The notes beneath the pieces were generated by a model. That model was not told the origin of the DNA, searched no databases, and saw nothing but the letters and a program-made list of their open reading frames with translations. Position numbers and translations under genes: made by a program. DNA of 64,000 nucleotides from NCBI GenBank assembly GCA_000403495.2, contig KE159822.1:1-64000 (forward strand), read 5' to 3'. Source of the DNA: Lachnospiraceae bacterium 10-1. GTDB taxonomy: Bacteria > Bacillota > Clostridia > Lachnospirales > Lachnospiraceae. Shown piece by piece: positions 17,109 to 24,630 of this stretch; position 1 is the first letter of the stretch; each line of letters opens with the position of its first letter.

Positions 17109-17492
17109 ATGGATAAGATCACACATGAAATCCGACTTTCCAACTGGAAAGCAGTCATCGAACAATGCAGTTTAAGACCAGAAGGCCAGACTGTAAAACA
17201 ATGGCTTGCTGATAACGGGATCAATGAGAAAACTTATTATTACTGGCAGAGACGGATAAGAAAAGAGGTTTTCGGGCAGATAAATCTGCCTCAGCCAGCC
17301 GAAAACCCGGAACTGGCGTCTGTTTCATTTGCTGAGATACCGGTTATACCGGAACAAAGAGAAACGACCATGGAAGCTTCTTTTCACGCAGATGCAGTTA
17401 TCCGGACAGGAAACACAACTATTGGTTTATCCAACAGCATATCCGACCGTCTGCTTGACAGGATAATGGGAGGGCTTTTACATGCTCGCTGA
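17109..17492 (+). CDS. tnpA: IS66 TnpA-like accessory protein
   Basis: The protein has 127 residues. The N terminus is a helix-turn-helix of the IS66 TnpA type (QTVKQWLADNGINEKTYYYW followed by QRRIRKEVF). It is preceded by AAAGGAGG at 17095-17102. It overlaps tnpB by 11 bp, as usual for IS66. TnpA is needed with TnpB and TnpC for transposition; its exact job is not settled. Confidence 0.88.
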   Translation: MDKITHEIRLSNWKAVIEQCSLRPEGQTVKQWLADNGINEKTYYYWQRRIRKEVFGQINLPQPAENPELASVSFAEIPVIPEQRETTMEASFHADAVIRTGNTTIGLSNSISDRLLDRIMGGLLHAR

Positions 17493-17838
17493 AGCCTTCG
17501 GGGTCAAAAAGATCGTGATAGCCTGCGGCCGCACTGATCTGCGGAAAAGCATTGACGGGCTGGCGCAGCTGGTCAGCACCGGATATGACCTGGATCCGTT
17601 CGAAAAGGATGTGCTGTTTTTGTTCTGCGGTGGAAGAAACGACCGGATAAAGGGACTGCTCTGGGAAGGGACGGGATTTCTGCTCCTTTATAAAAGACTG
17701 GAAGCAGGTTCGTTTTCCTGGCCCAGGACACCGGAAGAAGCGGTGGAGCTTACAAGGGAACAGTACCGTTTCTTAATGAATGGACTAAATCCAGTCAATC
17801 CGAAGATCAGGGAAATCCAGCCTTCCAAGGTACTGTAA
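17482..17838 (+). CDS. tnpB: IS66 TnpB accessory protein (Orf2 family)
   Basis: The protein has 118 residues and is intact. It carries the IS66 Orf2 signature: IACGRTDLRKSIDGLAQLV, then LFLFCGGRNDRIKGLLWEGTG and LLYKRLEAGSFSWP. This TnpB is unrelated to the RNA-guided TnpB of IS200/IS605. It overlaps tnpA and is probably translationally coupled to it. Confidence 0.93.
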   Translation: MLAEAFGVKKIVIACGRTDLRKSIDGLAQLVSTGYDLDPFEKDVLFLFCGGRNDRIKGLLWEGTGFLLLYKRLEAGSFSWPRTPEEAVELTREQYRFLMNGLNPVNPKIREIQPSKVL

Positions 17839-18109
17839 TCTTTTGTGCAGAACAGAGAAATTTTCAGGCTTATCCTGTAGTAAATGGGATGCCGCAAAAT
17901 GGCTTCAGCAGCGCCTTGTACATTGGTTTAAGAGTGTGCTGAAGGCATTATAAAGAAAGCATATGAACTTTGAAAATCTCATATTTCCATCCTGCCAAAG
18001 GCCCTGTCCGAGCGCTTATAAACATAGGCAGAATGACGAATGACAGGTCTTCTGAAATTCGCTTGTTTTCCGGTTTTGCTGTATAATAATAACCACAGGA
18101 GAGATTTTC

Positions 18110-19732
18110 ATGGCAAAGAAATATACACCGGATGAACTGAATGGCTTAAGCAGACAGGAACTGATCTTCCTTGCCATATCCATGCAGGATCAGCTGGAAC
18201 AACTGAACGCAAACATGGAGAGGCTGATCGAACAGATCAGCATTGCAAACCAGCAGCGTTTTGGGAGACATTCGGAACGTCTTGATGTGATCGACGGCCA
18301 GCTGGATCTGTTTAATGAGGCTGAGGCTTTATCGGAAGGGGCCGGGAACGTTCCGGAGCCTTCCATTGACGAAGCGCTCCCACAGCATCCAAAAAGGAAG
18401 AAAAAAACAGGAACCCGTGATGCCGATCTTTCCGGACTGCCGGAAGAATCCATCATACACAGTGTCCCAGAAGAAAAACTGATCGAACATTTTGGAGAGG
18501 GGTGTTATCGGAAACTGCCGGATGAGAGTTACAAAAGGCTCCGATATACTCCGGCATCATGGACGGTGGAGCTGCATACGGTTGAAGTGTATGTAGGTAC
18601 GGACGGACTGCGCCAGGATGAATTCTTACGGGGTGACAGGCCGAAAGACCTTTTGCGTAACAGCATCGTCACACCCTCCCTGGAAGCTGCTATTCTCAAT
18701 GGCAAGTATGTCAATTCCATACCGCTTTACAGAATGGAGCAGGAGTTTCAGAGAAATGGTGTGTACATCAGCCGGCAGAACATGGCGAATTGGACGATAC
18801 TCTGTGCGGAAAGATATTTAAAGCCTGTTTATGACAGGCTGAAAGAAGAATTTTTCAGATATCATGTCACCCAGGCGGATGAAACGCCGGTGGAAGTCAT
18901 AAATGACGGGCGCAGTGCCGGTTCCACCAGTTATATGTGGGTGCACCGTTCGGGCGAATACTATAAGGACAGGCCGGTTGTCCTGTATGAATACCAGAAA
19001 ACACGCCACCACAAACATCCCGAAGAATTCTACAAAGGCTTCAAGGGCATTCTGGTAACCGACGGCCTGGCACAGTACCATCTGCTCGAAGACCATCTTG
19101 AGGGATTGACGAACGCCAACTGCTGGGCCCATGCAAGAAGGGATTTCTCTGATGCGATCAAAGCCATAAAGGATCCGGAGCTGGCAAAAAGGTCCACCGC
19201 ATATCAGGCACTGGTAAGGATCGCGGCAATCTATAAGCTGGATGAAAGCCTGAAAGAACTGACGCCGCGGCAGCGCCTCAAAGAACGGCAGAAACATGTA
19301 AAGCCGCTTGTTGAGGAATATTTTGCATGGGTAAAAGATGTTTTGGACAGCCAGCTTCCAAAAGGAGCGACTGCTTCCGGACTTCATTACAGTATCAACC
19401 AGGAAAAGTATCTCCGGGTATTTCTCAATGACGGAGAAATCCCGATCGATAATTCCGCATCAGAAAGAGCCATCCGTACATTCTGTATCGGAAAGAAAAA
19501 CTGGGTAATTATTGATTCCGTCAAAGGAGCAGAAGCAAGTGCCATAATATACAGCATCTCAGAAACAGCGAAACTAAACAGCCTGAGCACTTATAATTAT
19601 TTTAACCATCTGCTGACAGAACTCCCCAAACTTATCGACAGGGAGGGAAATGTGAGCAATGCGAAAGCGTTGGAATCATTACTGCCGTGGGCAGAGGAAT
19701 TACCCGATATATGCAGAAAACCACGCCGCTGA
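18110..19732 (+). CDS. tnpC: IS66 TnpC transposase (DDE)
   Basis: The protein has 540 residues. The N-terminal coiled coil (LEQLNANMERLIEQI) and FGRHSERLD are typical of IS66 transposases. The catalytic acids are likely in TQADETPVEVI (Asp), LVTDGLAQYH (Asp) and NSASERAIRTF (Glu). The C-terminal IS66 domain (YNYFNHLLTELP) is complete. The 271 bp between tnpB and tnpC hold no credible gene. A -10-like TATAAT precedes the AGGAGA ribosome binding site and the ATG. Confidence 0.95.
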   Translation: MAKKYTPDELNGLSRQELIFLAISMQDQLEQLNANMERLIEQISIANQQRFGRHSERLDVIDGQLDLFNEAEALSEGAGNVPEPSIDEALPQHPKRKKKTGTRDADLSGLPEESIIHSVPEEKLIEHFGEGCYRKLPDESYKRLRYTPASWTVELHTVEVYVGTDGLRQDEFLRGDRPKDLLRNSIVTPSLEAAILNGKYVNSIPLYRMEQEFQRNGVYISRQNMANWTILCAERYLKPVYDRLKEEFFRYHVTQADETPVEVINDGRSAGSTSYMWVHRSGEYYKDRPVVLYEYQKTRHHKHPEEFYKGFKGILVTDGLAQYHLLEDHLEGLTNANCWAHARRDFSDAIKAIKDPELAKRSTAYQALVRIAAIYKLDESLKELTPRQRLKERQKHVKPLVEEYFAWVKDVLDSQLPKGATASGLHYSINQEKYLRVFLNDGEIPIDNSASERAIRTFCIGKKNWVIIDSVKGAEASAIIYSISETAKLNSLSTYNYFNHLLTELPKLIDREGNVSNAKALESLLPWAEELPDICRKPRR

Positions 19733-19749
19733 AAAGCGGCGTTGCTTTA
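19723..19749 (+). terminator. Terminator overlapping the tnpC stop
   Basis: ACGCCGCT (19723-19730) and AGCGGCGT (19735-19742) form a perfect GAAA-loop hairpin followed by TGCTTTATT. The tnpC stop codon lies in the loop. Confidence 0.8.
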
Positions 19750-19755
19750 TTCTGT

Positions 19756-19776
19756 GGCGTATGGTTTGACGCTTAC
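19756..19776 (-). repeat. IS66 right terminal inverted repeat
   Basis: In reverse complement it begins GTAAGCGTCAAACCATACG and matches the left end with two differences. Confidence 0.95.
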
Positions 19777-19784
19777 GGTTATTT
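19777..19784. repeat. IS66 target site duplication, right copy
   Basis: GGTTATTT, identical to 17006-17013. Confidence 0.95.
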
Positions 19785-20373
19785 CGTATCCCGGTATGTA
19801 TTCTTCTATTATGACTTCATGGTATTTTGATAATAGCATTGGTAATCGTTCATGAAGTTCCGTAAAGTTTGCACAAATATTTTTTTGTGAGATTCCTAAT
19901 GACGATCCTTCGCGATTTGGTTTTATTACTACAGGAAATTTGGGTGGCTGTGTAATAGTATCATTCTGGAAAATTAACATATCATGAGGTACATTTACAC
20001 ATGAACTTACTAGTTTTTTGGCGTAGGTTTTATTTCCGGCCATTAACATAGATAATGCATCCGATCCTGTATAAGGAACACCTAGATATTCCAATAATAT
20101 AGCAGTTTGAGCTTTTCTATTTTTTTGTATTAATCCATCAGAAAAGTTTAAAAATAAAGCTTTTTGAAATTGTTTTTTTTGAGAGCATGCTTCAATTAAT
20201 TTCTCTACACCACCAAATATTTCAACGTTATATCCATTTTCTTGTAATTGCCTTGCTAAATAAGCAATACTTTCAGCGCTGGGATGATCATTATATGGGT
20301 GTATAGCTGAGTTGGATTCATTATCAAATTGCTCTCTGGTATCTGCAATAATATAATATTTTTTAAATTTCAT
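19777..20373 (-). pseudogene. Ddl-like ATP-grasp ligase, N-terminal part (cut by IS66)
   Basis: It starts at the ATG at 20373, one base after the methyltransferase stop, so the two genes were translationally coupled. The 199 codons include ALSMLMAGNKTYAKKLV, KPNREGSSLGIS (the nucleotide loop of D-Ala-D-Ala ligases) and EEYIPGYEIT, where IS66 entered. Reading runs 9 codons into the element and stops. The N terminus lacks the GGxSxExxVS motif of housekeeping Ddl, so the enzyme may have joined a non-standard amino acid pair or dipeptide. Insertion removes the metal-binding end and must inactivate it. Confidence 0.88.
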
Positions 20374-20374
20374 T

Positions 20375-21115
20375 TCAACTTTTCCTCTCAAAAAGTATAA
20401 ATGTATATCCTTCATTCTGATGTAATAAGACCTGATTTTGATAATCTGTTTCCATTAAAGAAACACCATATTGATATTCCTCACTTGAAATTAAGTTTAA
20501 AACGGAAAGAGACTTTTGTCGTATCCGTTCCAAAAAAGTGCCGGATATAGAAGCAGTGATTTGAGTTTCGGTTTTTACAGTTTCTCTATGTACCCATCCT
20601 GCATTTTCACCAATTCTGATGACTTCCTCAATGGGGTGAAATCTTTTTTGATCAATACTAAGTATACTTGGAAAATATTTTAACCAATATTTTTCCTTTA
20701 GTTGATCAGATGATTCTGTACATATACAAAATTTTGCACCGTTATTGGATATCTTAAATAAATTTTGGAAGAGTAAATCAAGATGGTCTATATGGTGAAC
20801 TACATCAGTGCTATATAATTTGTTGAAACGGATATTTGAAAACGGTATAGCTGTATGATCACCAGCTAAAATATGATCCGATTGTAGTTTTTCTTGTGCA
20901 ATTTTGCGCATTTTAACCGAAGGTTCTATTCCGTATACTTCAATCCCGTAATCTATGGAAAACTGTTTTAAATAGTTTCCAGTTCCACAACCGAAATCAA
21001 GAATTGCCTCATCTTTTTGAGGAGTAAGCATACATGATAGTATTGAGTAAACAATTGGTTCAATAGTTCTCGTTCTTTCATAATTAAACGCTTGTTGGTT
21101 ATAATCAATTTTCAT
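20375..21115 (-). CDS. Class I SAM-dependent methyltransferase
   Basis: The protein has 246 residues. Motif I is AILDFGCGTGNYLKQF, motif II has the acidic end of the second strand (VYGIEPSVKM), and the post-motif block is AIPFSNIRFNKLYSTDVVHHI. This is the Methyltransf_11/25 fold, probably acting on a small molecule. It is the first gene of a two-gene operon with the ATP-grasp ligase, and its stop lies one base from the ligase start. The pair suggests that a ligated dipeptide or amino acid derivative is methylated. The substrate is not deducible. The gene itself is intact. Confidence 0.8.
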   Translation of the reverse strand: MKIDYNQQAFNYERTRTIEPIVYSILSCMLTPQKDEAILDFGCGTGNYLKQFSIDYGIEVYGIEPSVKMRKIAQEKLQSDHILAGDHTAIPFSNIRFNKLYSTDVVHHIDHLDLLFQNLFKISNNGAKFCICTESSDQLKEKYWLKYFPSILSIDQKRFHPIEEVIRIGENAGWVHRETVKTETQITASISGTFLERIRQKSLSVLNLISSEEYQYGVSLMETDYQNQVLLHQNEGYTFILFERKS

Positions 21116-21196
21116 TTGAAAGCTCCAATCTAAAACATACTAAAAGAAATAATATTATTTGCCATATGTTTTGCATGATATAAATAAATCCAACGG

Positions 21197-21365
21197 ATAA
21201 CTCTTTATTATCCATAACTTCCATACCCAATCACCCAAAACATCCAATTCCCCTCCAATAATATTTCCCGAAAAATTTCCACCCCCAAAATTCAATTTCT
21301 TCGCTCCACCTCCCTCCTCCCCCACCACCCCACACACTACCCCAAACCTCCCGTTCACAACATCT
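21197..21365. other. G-depleted, C-run tract with quadruplex potential on the minus strand
   Basis: Over 169 bp the plus strand has only three G residues (21270, 21303, 21353), while C runs are frequent. On the minus strand, G runs at 21312-21352 (GGG, GGGG, GGGG, GGGGG, GGG, with loops of 6, 8, 4 and 4) could fold as a G-quadruplex. The tract occupies most of the intergenic space upstream of the LytTR regulator. An antisense 82-codon frame across it has no ribosome binding site and is not accepted as a gene. Confidence 0.6.
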
Positions 21366-21427
21366 GCCCAAGTTTTTTCCTTATTTATGCCGATACATAC
21401 CATATAATTGAAAGGGCGGTAAGAATC

Positions 21428-22144
21428 ATGTTATCAATTGCGGTATGTGATGATGAGATTATAGAATGCTGTGGCATAGCAGGAAAAGTAAAGAAAATTA
21501 TGGAAGAGATGAAACTGTCCTGTATTTTGCGTCAATTCAGCAGCGGGCAGGAACTTTTAAATTCGTTAGAAAGTTTTGACATCATATTTTTGGACATCCT
21601 TATGCGGGATTTGGACGGGATGCAGACTGCACAGCTTTTTCGGGAAAAAGCATTTGATAAAATACTTATTTTCATATCTTCCAGCAGGGACTACGTTTTT
21701 GAAGCTTATGATGTGGAAGCTTTTTGGTATCTGCTAAAGCCGGTTGATGAAAAGAAGTTAAAGAGGGTTTTGGAAAAGGCTGTTTTGAAGCTGGAAAGTC
21801 GTCCCCGGGAATTTATGATTGTCAGCAGGGAAAGGCAGAAAAAGAAACTGTTTTTAGATGATATTTACTACTTTGAGGTAAAGGGAAGAATCATTCATGT
21901 GCATGGAAAAGAAGAGAGCTTTACCTATTATGAGAAGCTTGGCATTTTGGAAAATTGTCTGCAGGGGAAAGGCTTTTTCAGGTGCCACAAAGGCTATCTT
22001 GTAAACTTGAAGTATGCTGCAGGGTATAACCGGCAGGAGGTTATTCTTGACAATGGAGAACGGATTGCAATTGCAAAAAGGCGATATGATGAATTTTGCA
22101 GGGAATTTCTGATGTATATGAAAAAAAGCGGAGGAATCATGTGA
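21428..22144 (+). CDS. LytTR family response regulator (AgrA-like)
   Basis: The protein has 238 residues. The receiver domain has MLSIAVCDDE (acidic pocket), DIIFLDILMRDLDG (phosphorylated Asp) and the Lys of WYLLKPVDEKKLK. The C-terminal LytTR DNA-binding domain starts near 135 (FEVKGRIIHVHGKEESFTYY, FFRCHKGYLVNLKYA). It is followed directly by its sensor gene, the two overlapping by one base. Such pairs regulate bacteriocin, quorum-sensing or surface functions; no agrB or agrD is seen nearby. Confidence 0.9.
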   Translation: MLSIAVCDDEIIECCGIAGKVKKIMEEMKLSCILRQFSSGQELLNSLESFDIIFLDILMRDLDGMQTAQLFREKAFDKILIFISSSRDYVFEAYDVEAFWYLLKPVDEKKLKRVLEKAVLKLESRPREFMIVSRERQKKKLFLDDIYYFEVKGRIIHVHGKEESFTYYEKLGILENCLQGKGFFRCHKGYLVNLKYAAGYNRQEVILDNGERIAIAKRRYDEFCREFLMYMKKSGGIM

Positions 22145-23523
22145 TGGCAGAGTTAGCTGGAAGTTTCATAGTAGTACTATGCTATATGTGTTATTTATGG
22201 ACAGCAAAAAAGTTTTGTAAAGCTTATCTGGAAAGTTCAAGAATGCAGGAATGGGTATTTGTGTTGGTTCTTTTTGCTGGCTGGATACTGCAAAATATAA
22301 TGAGTAAATATTGCGGTGTTCCTAATATTGTCTATGACTTGTCAGGGCATTTTTTCCTTCTTGGGGCAGTAGCATTATTATTTCGGGGAACAATGGAGAA
22401 GAAAGTACTTGTCTCTTCCATGTTGATAACAGTAACAATATTGGTGGAAAATTTTTGCGCCTCCTGTTATTCCTGTCTTTACCTGATCTGGTTACATACT
22501 CAAAAAGACATTCCGGTTCCTTTTTTAAATGAGTGGGAAATGAATCTGATTCTTTGTATCAGTTTGCTCACAGGAAGTCTGGCGGTGTATCTGCTGTCAA
22601 TTCATCCGGCGTCCTTTTTTTCTGGAAAAACGAAAAGATGTATTGTATTGGCGGTTCCATTTTTTATGATTATAGCAGTATTTGATGTGGCAAATTGGGG
22701 AGCGGGCTATGGCATTTTAGTTAGAAGCGGAGGAAATTTAGGTCTGTATTATGATCAGATTTTCAGCAATGCGGGGTTTGGCATATTTGCATTATTGTCT
22801 ATGCTCGCAATAGGATTTTATGTTTTGGGGATGGACAAAATTTACCTGGAACAAAGGAAAAGCAGCCAGTATTTTGCCCAGGTTGCTGCATATCAAATAT
22901 TGGAGGAGCAGTATAGCCAATTGGAGCGGTTAAGGCATGATATGAAAAACCATATCATTGCTTTAGGAGGGCTTTTGGAAAATAAAGAATGGGAAAAAAT
23001 GAGAAGTTATTTAAAAAATATGGAAGAAGGAGCGGGAATTAGAACCGGTGAGGAAGTGACTGGAAATCAGGTGGTGGATGCACTTTTAGAGCAAAAACGA
23101 AAGGCGGCGGAAGAGAAAAATATTTTATGGGAATGCGATGTGCAGGTGCCGAAAAGTCGTTGTATCAGTGAGTTTGATTTATGTGTACTGTTTGGAAATA
23201 TACTGGATAATGCGCTGGAGGCCTGTGAAAGGCTGCCTTATAGCGAGGCAACGGACAGGAAGCGTGGCTTTATCAAAATTCAGGCAAAAGTAGTGAAACA
23301 TTGTTTTCTTCTGGAAGTGCAAAACAGCGCAGAGGAACCATATGTGCATGGAGCAGCAGACAGGAAAAATTCAAAGATACATGGAGTTGGCCTGCTGAAT
23401 GTGAATGATGTGGTAAACAGATACAATGGGGTGGTGAATATAAATTTTCAAAATGCTGTTTTTACAATCTCGATTTTAATACCGATAAATGCTGACGTAC
23501 ATGACAGCAAACAGGCTGTTTAA
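22144..23523 (+). CDS. GHKL sensor histidine kinase (AgrC-like)
   Basis: The protein has 459 residues from the ATG at 22144, after GGAGGAATC. The first 235 residues contain about six membrane helices. The phospho-acceptor motif is LERLRHDMKNHIIALGGLL (His in RHDMKNH). The ATPase part has FGNILDNALEAC (N-box) and KIHGVGLLNV (G-box). The topology is that of peptide-sensing AgrC/ComD-type kinases. It phosphorylates the upstream LytTR regulator. The signal is unknown. Confidence 0.9.
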   Translation: MAELAGSFIVVLCYMCYLWTAKKFCKAYLESSRMQEWVFVLVLFAGWILQNIMSKYCGVPNIVYDLSGHFFLLGAVALLFRGTMEKKVLVSSMLITVTILVENFCASCYSCLYLIWLHTQKDIPVPFLNEWEMNLILCISLLTGSLAVYLLSIHPASFFSGKTKRCIVLAVPFFMIIAVFDVANWGAGYGILVRSGGNLGLYYDQIFSNAGFGIFALLSMLAIGFYVLGMDKIYLEQRKSSQYFAQVAAYQILEEQYSQLERLRHDMKNHIIALGGLLENKEWEKMRSYLKNMEEGAGIRTGEEVTGNQVVDALLEQKRKAAEEKNILWECDVQVPKSRCISEFDLCVLFGNILDNALEACERLPYSEATDRKRGFIKIQAKVVKHCFLLEVQNSAEEPYVHGAADRKNSKIHGVGLLNVNDVVNRYNGVVNINFQNAVFTISILIPINADVHDSKQAV

Positions 23524-23546
23524 AACGGAAAACTAATAAATTTTTT

Positions 23547-23582
23547 TATAATGTCGAAAGAAAAAATAAAGACTCAGGAGGA
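23547..23582 (+). promoter_or_regulatory. -10 box and strong ribosome binding site
   Basis: TATAAT at 23547-23552 and CAGGAGGA at 23575-23582, 6 bp before the ATG of the coiled-coil protein. This suggests separate transcription from the two-component pair. Confidence 0.5.
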
Positions 23583-23588
23583 TTTGCT

Positions 23589-24068
23589 ATGCATACAAAA
23601 GTTATGGAAGGGATCGTAGGAGCCAGAACCAATATGGATATGGTAGATGTGCCTATGAGAGTTTATAAGGAGGCAAGACGTAAAGGGGATACAGCCACAA
23701 TGGAACGGGCAATGGGGTATGTCAATGAGTTTGAAAACAAAGCCCGGGAGTACAAGGCAGAAGCTGATGAAGGAATGAAAGAAGAGGCTGAGGAACTTAA
23801 GGAAAATGAAAAGCTGGAGAGGGAAGAATCCATTCAAAAGCGCAGGGAAGAACGTGAAAAATTCGAAGAAAAAATTGAAGAAAACAGGGAAGCGGATACC
23901 CTGGAAGTGAGCGAGGAAGGTAAAGTCTTACTTAAAAGTAACACCGATTCGAATTGCTCTGATGCACCCAAATCACATTCTGATTCTGCCCAGGAGCCTG
24001 TAATTTATACGAAAACAGGAGAGGCCAGTAGGAAAGAACAGATGTCAAGTATTTCGGTTTCTGTGTAG
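23589..24068 (+). CDS. Charged coiled-coil protein, unknown
   Basis: The protein has 159 residues. Residues 35-115 are a long, highly charged helix (Glu/Lys/Arg heptads such as EAEELKENEKLEREES). The C-terminal 45 residues are polar and Ser/Thr-rich, without a domain. The N terminus (EGIVGARTNMDMVDVPMRVY) looks conserved-type but is not recognised. It has its own promoter and very good ribosome binding site, and may be a target of the LytTR pair. Confidence 0.6.
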   Translation: MHTKVMEGIVGARTNMDMVDVPMRVYKEARRKGDTATMERAMGYVNEFENKAREYKAEADEGMKEEAEELKENEKLEREESIQKRREEREKFEEKIEENREADTLEVSEEGKVLLKSNTDSNCSDAPKSHSDSAQEPVIYTKTGEASRKEQMSSISVSV

Positions 24069-24209
24069 CAGAATAAACATATCCCATCGTTTTTTTCAAA
24101 TAATGTTTGATGAAAATACATATCATATTTCCTTCTCCACAAGTTTAAAGTATACTATAAGAAAAGGGAATTACCTGTTATTACCTTTGGACGAAAGGGG
24201 GAGCACCTG

Positions 24210-24629
24210 ATGGAAATAAAGGTTAACTTAAAGTCTCTGGGAAAACGAAGACAGTCTGTTAAAACGGTAACTTATGAAATCCCGGGGCATCCTAAAACCC
24301 TTCGGGAGTTGATTTGTGCTGTTACCCAGGCGGGGGTTGAGGAATACAACTGTCGTATGGAGACGCCGGAATTGTTGCGTTGTCTGACCAGTGAAGAGAT
24401 TACGGATATGGCGCAGGCAGGAAAAGTATCCTTTGGAGTTAATTATGGGGAAAAGAAGGCAGACTTTATTAAAGCACAGGAAAATGCCATTCAATGCTTT
24501 GAGGATGGAATTTACAGGATCTTTTTAAATGAAACTCCTCTGGAAGCATTGGAGGAGAGGATTCAAATTACAGAGGAAAGTATATTTACATTTGTCAGGA
24601 TGACTATGCTGGTGGGAAGGATGTGGTAA
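24210..24629 (+). CDS. Small partner protein of the DUF4132 gene
   Basis: The protein has 139 residues and no signal peptide or membrane segment. It reads as an alpha/beta protein: VKTVTYEIPGHPKTLRELI resembles a ubiquitin-like or prokaryotic E2-partner start, but this is weak. It ends one base before the TTG start of the giant downstream gene, so the two are probably co-translated. AAGGGGGAGC precedes the ATG. Confidence 0.55.
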   Translation: MEIKVNLKSLGKRRQSVKTVTYEIPGHPKTLRELICAVTQAGVEEYNCRMETPELLRCLTSEEITDMAQAGKVSFGVNYGEKKADFIKAQENAIQCFEDGIYRIFLNETPLEALEERIQITEESIFTFVRMTMLVGRMW

Positions 24630-24630
24630 G

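Larger units (their letters stand above)
17014..19776 (+). mobile_element. Complete IS66 family insertion sequence
   Basis: The element is 2,763 bp long. It is bounded by near-identical 21-bp inverted repeats (17014-17034 and 19756-19776, two mismatches, both starting GTAA when read inward) and by a perfect 8-bp target duplication. It contains the standard three genes tnpA, tnpB and tnpC, all intact. Its base composition is visibly richer in G+C than the A+T-rich genes around it, which suggests recent arrival from another host. Confidence 0.95.

Noticed and set aside
17482-17838. TnpB as an RNA-guided nuclease
   Set aside because: This is the IS66 Orf2 protein, which shares only the name with the IS200/IS605 TnpB. 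It has no RuvC motif.
18818-19387. 189-residue minus-strand frame inside tnpC
   Set aside because: It lies entirely opposite an intact, recognised transposase and resembles no family.
21155-21403. 82-residue glycine-rich frame on the minus strand
   Set aside because: No ribosome binding site, and the composition follows from the G-depleted plus strand. Treated as noncoding.
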